Below are positions 8,770 to 16,295 of a stretch of 38,133 bases of DNA, piece by piece. Under the pieces are notes generated by a model. It did not search any database. It was not told the DNA's origin and saw nothing but the letters and a program-made list of their open reading frames with translations. Each line of letters opens with the position of its first letter. Positions within the stretch are counted from its first letter, which is position 1. The translations under genes and the position numbers were made by a program. This DNA comes from Clostridiaceae bacterium (lineage in GTDB: Bacteria; Bacillota; Clostridia; Peptostreptococcales; T1SED10-28), in contig PWEO01000086.1 in assembly GCA_003553525.1 (NCBI GenBank), positions 1 through 38,133 of the forward strand, read 5' to 3'.

Positions 8770-10026
8770 ATGAGAATTCTGCTGATCGGAAGCGGAGGAC
8801 GGGAACATGCATTGGCTTGGAAAATGAAAGAGAGCCCCTTGGTAAACGAGCTTTTCATTGCTCCGGGGAACCCCGGGATGAAGGACCTGGGAGAGTTGGT
8901 CGACGGTTCCCCTGAGGATCTGGAAGGGCTGTTAACCTTTGCTAAGGAACGGCGGATTGACCTGACCGTGGTAGGCCCGGAAGCCCCCCTGGTAAAAGGG
9001 ATTGTAGACCTTTTTCGCCGGGAGGGGCTCAGGATCATCGGTCCCGATAAAAAAGGAGCGGTACTGGAGGGAAGCAAGGGTTTTTCCAAGGATTTTATGG
9101 AAAGGTATCAAATTCCCACGGCAAAATCCCATACAAGTGAGGACTACCGGGAAGCTTTACAAATTATTAAAGAGTATCGGCTGCCCTTAGTGTTAAAGGC
9201 CGACGGACTGGCGGCGGGAAAAGGGGTTTTAATCTGTGAAACCATGGAAGAAGCCAGGGAGGGACTTAAAAAAATACTGAAGGACCGGGACTTTGGCCAC
9301 GCGGGAGACCAGGTGGTCATAGAAGAATTTCTAACGGGAGTGGAGACTTCCGTGATCGCCTTTGTGGACGGAAAAACCATTGCTCCCATGGCAAGCTCCA
9401 GAGACTACAAAAGAATCGGAGAAGGGGACCAAGGGTTAAATACCGGAGGTATGGGGACCTACTCCCCGAATGAAGCCTACACGAAGGAAGTGGAGGCCAG
9501 GGTGGAGGAGGAAATTCTCAAGCCCACTTTAAAGGGAATACAAAAGGAAAACATGGACTACCGGGGAATTATTTTCATCGGCATCATGATCACCAAGGAG
9601 GGCCCCAAGGTTTTGGAATACAACGTACGGTTTGGAGATCCGGAAACCCAGGTGATTTTAACCCGGCTGGATACGGATCTGGTAGAAATTTTTAAGGCCG
9701 TGGAAAATGCTTCCTTAAAGGACATCAGTATTCAGTGGAAAGAAGAAAAAGCGGTCTGTGTGATTCTGGCCTCGCGGGGTTATCCCGAGGCTTATGAAAA
9801 GGGTAAAATAATCGAAGGGCTGGAAAGGGTTGATGAGCAAACGCTGGTCTTTCATGGAGGCACCGGGCTGAAGGAAGAAAAACTTGTCACCAACGGCGGT
9901 CGGGTGCTGGGGGTTACTTCTCTGGATGAAACATTGGAAAAAGCCCGAAAAAGAGCCTATGACAATGTGGACAAAATCCGATTTGAAGGGAAAACCTATA
10001 GAAGAGATATTGCAAAGATGCAGTAA
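8770..10026 (+). CDS. purD: Phosphoribosylamine-glycine ligase PurD
   Basis: GAR synthetase joins glycine to phosphoribosylamine with ATP. It opens with the Rossmann-like motif MRILLIGSGGREHALAWK. The ATP-grasp region includes SKGFSKDFMERYQIPTA, LPLVLKADGLAAGKGV and VIEEFLTGVETSVIAFVDG. The metal and phosphate segment is YNVRFGDPETQVILTRL. Length 418 aa is standard. The ribosome site AAGAGGTG precedes the ATG. It is the last gene of the purine operon; an intrinsic terminator follows 10 bp after the stop. Confidence 0.97.
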   Translation: MRILLIGSGGREHALAWKMKESPLVNELFIAPGNPGMKDLGELVDGSPEDLEGLLTFAKERRIDLTVVGPEAPLVKGIVDLFRREGLRIIGPDKKGAVLEGSKGFSKDFMERYQIPTAKSHTSEDYREALQIIKEYRLPLVLKADGLAAGKGVLICETMEEAREGLKKILKDRDFGHAGDQVVIEEFLTGVETSVIAFVDGKTIAPMASSRDYKRIGEGDQGLNTGGMGTYSPNEAYTKEVEARVEEEILKPTLKGIQKENMDYRGIIFIGIMITKEGPKVLEYNVRFGDPETQVILTRLDTDLVEIFKAVENASLKDISIQWKEEKAVCVILASRGYPEAYEKGKIIEGLERVDEQTLVFHGGTGLKEEKLVTNGGRVLGVTSLDETLEKARKRAYDNVDKIRFEGKTYRRDIAKMQ

Positions 10027-10036
10027 AGGCAAAATG

Positions 10037-10084
10037 AGCCCGGGGAAATCCGAAGAGCAACAGGGGGATTTCTTTGGGCTTTTA
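10037..10084 (+). terminator. Intrinsic terminator of the pur operon
   Basis: The stem is AGCCC-GGG-GAAATCC (10037-10051) against GGATTTC-TTT-GGGCT (10066-10080), followed by TTTAT. The GGG/TTT middle section can pair only as three G-U wobbles in RNA, giving a 15-bp stem with a 14-nt loop. It stands directly after purD, so it most likely ends the purine transcript. Confidence 0.8.
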
Positions 10085-10154
10085 TCGGCTAATAAATAAA
10101 GCACCTCGTAAAAGATCATTAGGATACTGCCGTTTTAAGAGGATAGAGAAAGGG

Positions 10155-10186
10155 TATGATAAAGAGGGTAAGCAAACCGTTTACCC
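10155..10186 (+). promoter_or_regulatory. Possible promoter -10 and operator-like inverted repeat
   Basis: A TATGAT hexamer (10155-10160) is a possible -10 for the phosphoesterase gene; no good -35 is visible. Just downstream, GGGTAA (10166-10171) and TTACCC (10181-10186) form an interrupted 6-bp inverted repeat where a repressor could sit. Only spacing and symmetry support this. Confidence 0.3.
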
Positions 10187-10225
10187 GACGGCAAAATTAG
10201 AAAACGCAGAAAAGGTGGAGAAATG

Positions 10226-11335
10226 ATGAGCAAAAAACTAAACATCCTGGCCATGGGGTTATTTTTTACCGCCCTGTATTTTGGTATGAACTATTATGTG
10301 TACCGCAGTATTCTTCGAGGAATGAACACACCGGAGGCAGGACTTTGGCTCCTTCGGGGCGTATTTATCGTGGTGGGCTCCTTTTTTATTTTCGGCATGT
10401 TTCTTCGTAAAAAGCCCTACATCCACAGGATCGCCTACTCAGGTAATTTTTGGCTGGGTCTTCTGTCCATTGCCATATCCGTATTTTTAATTCGGGACCT
10501 TGCCTATTTGTTTATGGATTTTGATCTTGGGACATCAACAGTGATGGCTTCCGGAGTGTCCATAGTGGTGGTCCTGTACTCATTTTACAACGGAACAAGA
10601 GTACCTGTTGTGCGGGAAGTAACCATTCCTTCATCAAAAATAAAAACACCTTCCCAAGGATTTACCGTTACCCAACTGACCGACATACATATCGGTATGA
10701 TAACCTCGAAAAAATGGCTTCGAAATACGGTGCAAAGGACCAACGAACTGGGCTCGGATATTATTGTGATTACCGGGGATTTAATCGATGATAAATTGAG
10801 TAAAATTCAGGATTTTATGCCGATTTTAAAAGAGTTGGAAGCCCCTAAGGGAAAGTTTACCATCATCGGAAATCACGAGATATACAGCGGATTAAAGGAT
10901 TATAACGAGTTTGTGGTAAAAAGCGGATTAACCCCTTTGAGAAACCGGAAAGTGACAATTTCCAAGCAACTGGAGATCTATGGAGCAGATGACGATACCG
11001 TGGAAAAATACCTGGGGACCCCGGTAAATCTTCAAGAGATCCTTAAAGATACGGATCCCCAGCGATTCTCCCTTTTTCTGTTTCATCAACCGATACGTTT
11101 TGAAGAGTCCGTAAACTTAGGGGTGGATCTTCAGCTTTCGGGACATACCCATAGCGGACAAATCCCTCCCCTGGAATGGATCATAATGTTTTATTTCAGA
11201 TATTCCAAAGGATTGTATAAAAGAAAGGATGCTCATATATACACCAGTCCCGGTACGGGAGTTTGGGGACCGCCCATGCGTTTTTTAACAAAAAACGAGA
11301 TTACAAAGTTTCATATTGTACCCATGGAAGAATAA
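10226..11335 (+). CDS. Membrane-anchored calcineurin-like metallophosphoesterase
   Basis: The N-terminal ~125 residues hold about four hydrophobic segments (roughly residues 7-30, 41-60, 75-92 and 107-122). A cytosolic-type phosphoesterase domain follows, resembling the YaeI/YkuE group. Metal ligands are visible as LTDIHIG (Asp154, His156), TGDLIDD (Asp186), GNHEIY (Asn217, His218), FHQP and SGHTHSG. Related proteins hydrolyse phosphodiesters, in some cases lipid-linked ones; the substrate here cannot be told. Two ATGs (10223, 10226) lie behind AGGTGG, and the second has better spacing. It seems to be a single-gene unit between the pur terminator and the next promoter. Confidence 0.85.
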   Translation: MSKKLNILAMGLFFTALYFGMNYYVYRSILRGMNTPEAGLWLLRGVFIVVGSFFIFGMFLRKKPYIHRIAYSGNFWLGLLSIAISVFLIRDLAYLFMDFDLGTSTVMASGVSIVVVLYSFYNGTRVPVVREVTIPSSKIKTPSQGFTVTQLTDIHIGMITSKKWLRNTVQRTNELGSDIIVITGDLIDDKLSKIQDFMPILKELEAPKGKFTIIGNHEIYSGLKDYNEFVVKSGLTPLRNRKVTISKQLEIYGADDDTVEKYLGTPVNLQEILKDTDPQRFSLFLFHQPIRFEESVNLGVDLQLSGHTHSGQIPPLEWIIMFYFRYSKGLYKRKDAHIYTSPGTGVWGPPMRFLTKNEITKFHIVPMEE

Positions 11336-11368
11336 GTGGGATTTATTAAACAATCGACCTTCCAATTT

Positions 11369-11388
11369 AGGAATTTTTCCTATATAAT
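11369..11388 (+). promoter_or_regulatory. Putative promoter with palindrome in the spacer
   Basis: A consensus TATAAT (11383-11388) lies about 90 bp ahead of the Rossmann-chemoreceptor gene. The -35 at 17-bp spacing is weak (TTCCAA, 11360-11365). Immediately upstream of the -10 is a perfect 13-nt palindrome, AGGAA-TTT-TTCCT (11369-11381), placed where a bound regulator would block or assist RNA polymerase. Confidence 0.45.
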
Positions 11389-11476
11389 ATAGTCTGGATA
11401 TCATTATGAATAGTTAATGTAATGAAGATAGAGGCAGTTTTGCAGTACAAATATATTATTTGAGGAGGAGATTATC

Positions 11477-12148
11477 ATTAAAATCGGAATTATCGGAGGA
11501 GGACAGGGTGGCAACGGCATCCTTAAATCCTTAATAAAAATGCAGTCCGTGGAGGTACAAGGGGTCGTGGATCTACGGGAGGACGCGGAGGCTATGGTTA
11601 CGGCAAAGGAGCACGGAATCTTTACCACCGCCGCCATGGAATCCCTGTTTGACAGAGAAATGGATCTTGTTATTGAGGTTACGGGAAATGAAAAGGTGGG
11701 ACAAAAACTTCGGGAACTGAACACTGAAAACATCGATATCATGTGCAGTAAAAGTGCAGCACTGATGATGAATTTGGTGGATCAGGGCGAGGAACTGAAT
11801 CAGAATCTGGAAGCCCATATTCAGGAGGTAAATCAGTTAAGCGACAACTTAGAGAACTTCATCGCCGAGACCGTGGGTAATATTCAAAAAACCGATGAGA
11901 TAGTGCGTTATATGAATAAAGTCACGAACCAGACCAATATTCTCGGATTGAACGCTTCCATTGAAGCAGCACGGGCGGGAGAGTCCGGTCGGGGTTTTGC
12001 CGTAGTTGCAAAGGAAGTTCAGAGTCTGGCTAACAACAGTGATACCCTGGCAGAAGAAATCAATAGCATTCTGGGAAAGATCAAAGAGGATGTGCAAAGC
12101 ACCCATGCCATGGTTCGGGATCTGAAAAAAGCCGCCCAAAAAGCGTAG
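11477..12148 (+). CDS. Rossmann domain fused to chemoreceptor signalling domain, ATT start
   Basis: This soluble 223-residue protein has two parts. Residues 1-~105 form a Rossmann fold with IGIIGGGQGGNG (G-x-G-x-x-G at 7-12) and an acidic residue at the end of strand 2 (VVDLRED, Asp32), which usually indicates NAD rather than NADP. It recalls the nucleotide-binding halves of dihydrodipicolinate reductase or homoserine dehydrogenase. Residues ~119-215 are a methyl-accepting chemotaxis signalling hairpin with tip NQTNILGLNASIEAARAGE followed by GRGFAVVAKEVQSLA, the CheA/CheW contact region. No membrane segment is visible. The first ATG (11540) would delete the glycine motif. The frame is open back to a stop at 11429 and offers no ATG, GTG or TTG, whereas ATT at 11477 sits 8 nt after GAGGAGG. 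A non-canonical ATT start is therefore inferred. No chemotaxis partner gene is in the window. Confidence 0.75.
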   Translation: MKIGIIGGGQGGNGILKSLIKMQSVEVQGVVDLREDAEAMVTAKEHGIFTTAAMESLFDREMDLVIEVTGNEKVGQKLRELNTENIDIMCSKSAALMMNLVDQGEELNQNLEAHIQEVNQLSDNLENFIAETVGNIQKTDEIVRYMNKVTNQTNILGLNASIEAARAGESGRGFAVVAKEVQSLANNSDTLAEEINSILGKIKEDVQSTHAMVRDLKKAAQKA

Positions 12149-12238
12149 AGGAGCAAGGAACCGAAGGGTTCAGATATTTTCTGAATGATAATAACAGTAT
12201 TGTCGTTGCACAAAGCAGCGTAGTACATAGGAAGCACG

Positions 12239-12278
12239 AAAGAAGCGGATGTTGTTTCTGCTTCTTTTCTTTTTTTTG
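12239..12278 (+). terminator. Intrinsic terminator after Rossmann-chemoreceptor gene
   Basis: AAAGAAGC (12239-12246) pairs with GCTTCTTT (12260-12267) around a 13-nt loop, followed by a T-rich run to 12278. It ends the upstream transcript about 90 bp after the stop codon. Confidence 0.7.
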
Positions 12279-12283
12279 ATATT

Positions 12284-12292
12284 TGCTATAAT
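12284..12292 (+). promoter_or_regulatory. Extended -10 promoter for the kinase operon
   Basis: TGCTATAAT gives an extended -10 (TG at 12284-12285, TATAAT at 12287-12292). The -35 region falls in the T-run of the preceding terminator and is not recognisable, as is common for extended -10 promoters. It lies 70 bp ahead of the histidine kinase start. Confidence 0.55.
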
Positions 12293-12361
12293 GAAAAAAA
12301 GACATTAAAATAATTGTCAAAAAAAATCTGCACCGATAAAACAAGAAATGAGGTGTTTGCT

Positions 12362-14437
12362 ATGGGTCAAAAAACAGAGGGTTTCCCCAAAAAAGAAAGA
12401 CGAAGAGGTTATAAGGAATACCAACGAATTCTTTCCCTGTTTGACAACATCAGTGAGTTGATTTATGTCATCGATCCGAAAAATTATCGAATCATATATG
12501 CCAATAAAACCGTGGCGGATCTCTGGGGGGAAGAAATGGTGGGAAAAACCTGCTATGAAGCCATGCAGAACCTGAAGGCGCCCTGTGCGGTTTGTGAAAA
12601 CCCTTCGTTACTGCTGAATGAAGGGGAAGTCTATCGTTTTGAGACCTATTACGAGCAGTGGGATAAATACTATTTGAAGGAAGCGAAAATGATTGATTGG
12701 CCGGGGTACGATAAAGTACGGTTAGAGGTTGCCATAGATATTACCGAGGTAAAGATCAGCCAACGAATCTTAGAAGAGCGGATTCGTTATGAGACGGAGC
12801 TCTCCAATGTATCCCAACAGCTGTTAAAGGAAAATCATCAGGAGGCGATTCAAGGAGCTCTGATTCATTTGCAAAAAGCCTCCGGCGCCAGTCGAGTCTA
12901 CATTTTTGAAAATTTCGAGGAGTATGACTACAACACAAAAGCGCGGAAGTATTATACCAAATACGCCTATGAGGCTTGCGGAGAGGGAATTGAGCCCCAA
13001 ATTCACAATCCGGTATTAAAACGTTTTGACTATGAGCCGGACTTTCATCGGTGGAAAAAGCAGCTGTCTCAAGGTCTTTACATTGCAGGAGATGTGGAAA
13101 AATTTCCGGAATCGGAAATTGCAGTATTAAAAAACCAGGGAATTGAGTCATTGCTGGTTATCCCTATTTTTGTAGAAAAACAATGGTATGGCTTTTTAGG
13201 GTTTGACGAGGTGGAGAACAAGCGAACCTGGAACGAACAGGATATCAGAATCCTCAATACCGCATCGGATATGATCGGAAGTTATATAGAAAAGAAAAAA
13301 AGGGAAAGCGACATGAAAAACAGCCAAAAAAAACTTCGGGTTGCCATGAAAAACTCCCAGGAGGCCAATCGCCAAAAGAGCGCATTTATTGCCAATATGA
13401 GCCATGAGATTCGAACCCCCATGAATTCCATTATCGGCTTTGCGGAAATTTTAGAGAAGGAGACCCGGAATCCCAAACATCGGGAGTATATTCATTCCAT
13501 TAAACAGGGGGGAGAAAATCTGTTGACCCTGATGAATGATATTCTGGATTTATCTAAAATTGAAGCGGGAGTGGTAAAAATCGAGAGAAAGGAAATCTCT
13601 CTAAGAAATCTGGTGGCAGAAATTCGGGATATCTTTGAACTTCGGGCGAAGGAAAAAAACCTGAATCTTCAAATCGAGGTGGAAGAAAAGACGCCGGATC
13701 TCCTTTGGATCGATGAGACCAGGGTTCGCCAAATATTATTAAACCTTGTGGGCAATGCGGTTAAATTCACGGATAAGGGATTTGTGAAAATCAGAACCAC
13801 TTTCGAGAAAAAAGATCAGCGTCACGGAACCTTAAAGATCGAGGTGGTCGATACGGGGAAAGGAATATCCAAGCGGGGACAAAACGAAATATTCAAGCCC
13901 TTTGTACAGTGGAATCCCAAGGGAGACACTTCTCAGGGGACGGGTCTCGGGCTGTCCATAACGAAAAACCTTGTGGAAATCCTGGAGGGAGAGATTCATC
14001 TTTTTTCCGTCCCGAAAAGAGGCACAAGGTTTGAGCTGATATTCTATCCCGTAAAAATCGGAGGAAAAAATCTTTCTATAAAAAGTGCAAAAAATGAAGG
14101 AGATTTGCCGGGAAATGTAGAACCTAATAACTATAGAATCAAGGGTGATAGAGAAGCGGTGTTGGGATTTATTGAAAATCGGGGAAAATGGGATTACCGA
14201 AGGGTTCGAAACAGTGCTTTCTTCCAGGATATCCAAGACTTTGGAAAGAAGCTGTTAGATCTTGGAGAAGAACAGCAAGTACCGGCCTTAGTGGAATATG
14301 CAAGCAAACTGATTGATAGTACGGAACGATTTGATATTGAAGGGATGAAACATCTGCTGGTTTACTACCCAAATCTTATTCAGCGGATAAAGGAGATTAA
14401 CTATGAAGGAAAAAAAGGGGAAAATACTGATTGTTGA
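12362..14437 (+). CDS. PAS-GAF sensor histidine kinase with C-terminal HPt-like tail
   Basis: A soluble sensor kinase of 691 aa. Domains in order: PAS (about 20-130), with three cysteines at 64, 75 and 78 (CYEAM...PCAVC); GAF (about 150-310); dimerisation/phosphoacceptor helix with His348 in NMSHEIRTPMNSIIGF; ATPase domain with NLVGNAVKFTDKG (N box), VVDTGKGIS (G1) and GTGLGLSITKNLVEIL (G2). The last ~100 residues form a helical tail similar to HPt-type modules, but without a phosphorylatable His motif. The ATG at 12362 was chosen because GAGGTG precedes it; a TTG at 12314 has no ribosome site. No membrane segments are visible, so it senses inside the cell. The final 35 bp overlap the receiver-kinase gene. 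Confidence 0.88.
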   Translation: MGQKTEGFPKKERRRGYKEYQRILSLFDNISELIYVIDPKNYRIIYANKTVADLWGEEMVGKTCYEAMQNLKAPCAVCENPSLLLNEGEVYRFETYYEQWDKYYLKEAKMIDWPGYDKVRLEVAIDITEVKISQRILEERIRYETELSNVSQQLLKENHQEAIQGALIHLQKASGASRVYIFENFEEYDYNTKARKYYTKYAYEACGEGIEPQIHNPVLKRFDYEPDFHRWKKQLSQGLYIAGDVEKFPESEIAVLKNQGIESLLVIPIFVEKQWYGFLGFDEVENKRTWNEQDIRILNTASDMIGSYIEKKKRESDMKNSQKKLRVAMKNSQEANRQKSAFIANMSHEIRTPMNSIIGFAEILEKETRNPKHREYIHSIKQGGENLLTLMNDILDLSKIEAGVVKIERKEISLRNLVAEIRDIFELRAKEKNLNLQIEVEEKTPDLLWIDETRVRQILLNLVGNAVKFTDKGFVKIRTTFEKKDQRHGTLKIEVVDTGKGISKRGQNEIFKPFVQWNPKGDTSQGTGLGLSITKNLVEILEGEIHLFSVPKRGTRFELIFYPVKIGGKNLSIKSAKNEGDLPGNVEPNNYRIKGDREAVLGFIENRGKWDYRRVRNSAFFQDIQDFGKKLLDLGEEQQVPALVEYASKLIDSTERFDIEGMKHLLVYYPNLIQRIKEINYEGKKGENTDC

Positions 14438-15581
14438 TGATGTGGCACAAAACATTCAACTGATTGCCAACTTTTTAAAGGAGGATTATGAACTGGCCTT
14501 TGCCCTTCAGGGAAGAGAAGCGGTGAATCAGGCGCTGAAAACTCCTTTTGATTTGATTTTACTGGATGTTATGATGCCGGAGATTGACGGATTTAAGGTT
14601 TGTGAAATCCTAAAAGAGGAAGAGAAAACCAAAGAGGTTCCGGTGATTTTTTTGACTGCTAAAACCGACACCCAAAGCATCAAAAAGGGTTTTGAATGCG
14701 GCGGGGTGGATTACATTACCAAACCTTTCAATGCGGTGGAACTAAAGGCCCGGGTAAAAACCCATATCAGACTGAAATGGGCCATGGAGACCCTGGAAGA
14801 AAAAAATGACGCCCTGCAGCGAAGCAACCGGATCAAGGATAAGTTTTTTTCGATTATCGCCCATGACTTAAAAAGTCCCTTAAATACCTTTGTGAGCCTG
14901 ACCAGCCTTATGGAGGAGAATTATGAAGACTTCAGCGAAGAGGAGCGAAAGGATTTCTTACAGTCCATGTGTGAACACTCCAAACAGCTAAACAAACTAC
15001 TGAGTAATCTTCTTCAATGGTCTATGCATCAGCAGGGAGATCTGAAAGTACGCCCGGAGGAACTTTTTTTAGAATCGGTTATGGAGGAAAACTTAAAGCT
15101 TTATCAACAGGAAATTTGCCGAAAGAAGATCCGGCTGGAAATGGAAATGGAAGCGGGGCTGAAAACCTTAGGAGATCCCTCTATGATTCAAACGATTTTT
15201 CGAAATCTCCTATCCAATGCGGTGAAATTCACGCCGAATCGGGGGAAAATTGAAATACATGGAAGATTTCAGGAGGACAAGGTCCTGGTGGATATTGTAG
15301 ATACGGGGGTAGGCATTCAAAAAGAGCGAATTCCCCACCTGTTTAGCCTGGATCAGGTAACTTCCACTAAGGGTACGAATTATGAAGAAGGTACGGGACT
15401 GGGACTTGTTCTTTGTAAAGAATTTGTGAAATTCCATAAAGGGGAAATTGAAGTGGATAGTCGGCCGGAGGAAGGAACAAAAATCCGGGTGATCCTCCTT
15501 AAGAAACCGAAATTTTCAACAAAGGATCTGGCGGCGGATAAGGAGGAGAGGAAAAATGAAAATTTTACTGGCAGCTTTTGA
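14403..15581 (+). CDS. Receiver-histidine kinase hybrid
   Basis: This 392-residue protein has an N-terminal receiver domain (1-~125) with acidic pocket Asp12/Asp13, phospho-acceptor Asp55 in LILLDVMMPEIDGF, the conserved Thr in FLTAKTD, and Lys in YITKPFN. A linker helix leads to a kinase core with His154 in FFSIIAHDLKSPLNTF, the N box NLLSNAVKFTPNRG, DIVDTGVGI, and GTGLGLVLCKEFVKFHKG. Such receiver-first kinases commonly take phosphate from a partner kinase and then act on a further regulator. It overlaps the upstream kinase by 35 bp, and AAGGAG gives its own ribosome site, so the pair likely works in series. No DNA-binding regulator is nearby, so the output is unknown. The 3' end overlaps pcp by 26 bp. 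Confidence 0.9.
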   Translation: MKEKKGKILIVDDVAQNIQLIANFLKEDYELAFALQGREAVNQALKTPFDLILLDVMMPEIDGFKVCEILKEEEKTKEVPVIFLTAKTDTQSIKKGFECGGVDYITKPFNAVELKARVKTHIRLKWAMETLEEKNDALQRSNRIKDKFFSIIAHDLKSPLNTFVSLTSLMEENYEDFSEEERKDFLQSMCEHSKQLNKLLSNLLQWSMHQQGDLKVRPEELFLESVMEENLKLYQQEICRKKIRLEMEMEAGLKTLGDPSMIQTIFRNLLSNAVKFTPNRGKIEIHGRFQEDKVLVDIVDTGVGIQKERIPHLFSLDQVTSTKGTNYEEGTGLGLVLCKEFVKFHKGEIEVDSRPEEGTKIRVILLKKPKFSTKDLAADKEERKNENFTGSF

Positions 15582-16197
15582 CCCCTTCGGCGGAGAAAGT
15601 ATCAACCCCGCCTTGCAAGCGGTAAAACAGGTGCGAAAGTCCATTGAAGGATACACTGTGGTGAAAGTGGAGATTCCTACGGTTTTTCATCGTTCCATGG
15701 AAATTCTGAAAGAAAAGATTCAAGAGACGAACCCCGATATTATTATTGCCGTGGGTCAGGCAGGAGGCCGGGCTCAGATCAGTGTTGAACGGGTGGGTAT
15801 TAACATCGATGATGCCCGAATACCGGATAATCAGGGAAATAAGCCTATAGATGAAAAAATTGTTGCCGGGGGAGCCGAGGCTTACTTTTCCAATCTACCC
15901 ATTAAGGCCATGGCAGACAGCATTCGCCGGGGGGGGATCCCCGCCGAAGTTTCCAATACCGCCGGAACCTTTGTATGCAATCATATTCTCTACGGCCTGC
16001 TGCACTTCATTCATACGGAAAAGCCCGGGGCCCGGGGAGGATTCATCCATGTACCCTTTATACCGCCCCAGGTAACGGACAGACCGGGACAACCCTCCAT
16101 GGCCTTGACCGATATCACAAAGGCCATTGAATCCGCCTTAAGGGCTGCGGTGCTTTATAAAGAGGATATTCGATCGGAAGAAGGAAGTTTACACTAG
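15556..16197 (+). CDS. pcp: Pyrrolidone-carboxylate peptidase
   Basis: This cytoplasmic cysteine peptidase (family C15) removes N-terminal pyroglutamate from peptides. The catalytic triad is visible as Glu78 (SVERVG), Cys141 (NTAGTFVCNHILYG) and His165 (HVPFIPPQ), each exactly two residues below the Bacillus numbering. GQAGGR and DARIPDNQG are also conserved. Length 213 aa is normal. The gene begins inside the receiver-kinase gene, behind AAGGAGG. A hairpin terminator overlaps its stop codon. Confidence 0.96.
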   Translation: MKILLAAFDPFGGESINPALQAVKQVRKSIEGYTVVKVEIPTVFHRSMEILKEKIQETNPDIIIAVGQAGGRAQISVERVGINIDDARIPDNQGNKPIDEKIVAGGAEAYFSNLPIKAMADSIRRGGIPAEVSNTAGTFVCNHILYGLLHFIHTEKPGARGGFIHVPFIPPQVTDRPGQPSMALTDITKAIESALRAAVLYKEDIRSEEGSLH

Positions 16198-16224
16198 TGT
16201 TATTCACACTGGTGTTTTCTCTTT
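16191..16224 (+). terminator. Intrinsic terminator overlapping the pcp stop codon
   Basis: ACACTAGTG pairs with CACTGGTGT (one G-U pair) around a short loop, followed by TTTCTCTTTT. The left arm contains the pcp stop (TAG at 16195-16197). Confidence 0.7.
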
Positions 16225-16246
16225 TCTATTGAAGAATTCGCTGAAA

Positions 16247-16252
16247 TATAAT
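16247..16252 (+). promoter_or_regulatory. Putative -10 element for pcrA
   Basis: A consensus TATAAT hexamer lies 44 bp ahead of the pcrA ATG and just after the pcp terminator, where a promoter is expected. A TTGAAG at 16229 is too close (12-bp spacer) to be its -35, and no other good -35 is visible. Confidence 0.4.
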
Positions 16253-16295
16253 AAGATAAGGATAGATTTTACTTATCATCAAAGGAGAGTAAACC

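Noticed and set aside
12314-12361. Upstream TTG start for the PAS-GAF kinase
   Set aside because: It has no ribosome site, whereas GAGGTG precedes the ATG at 12362. The extra 16 residues match nothing in the PAS family.
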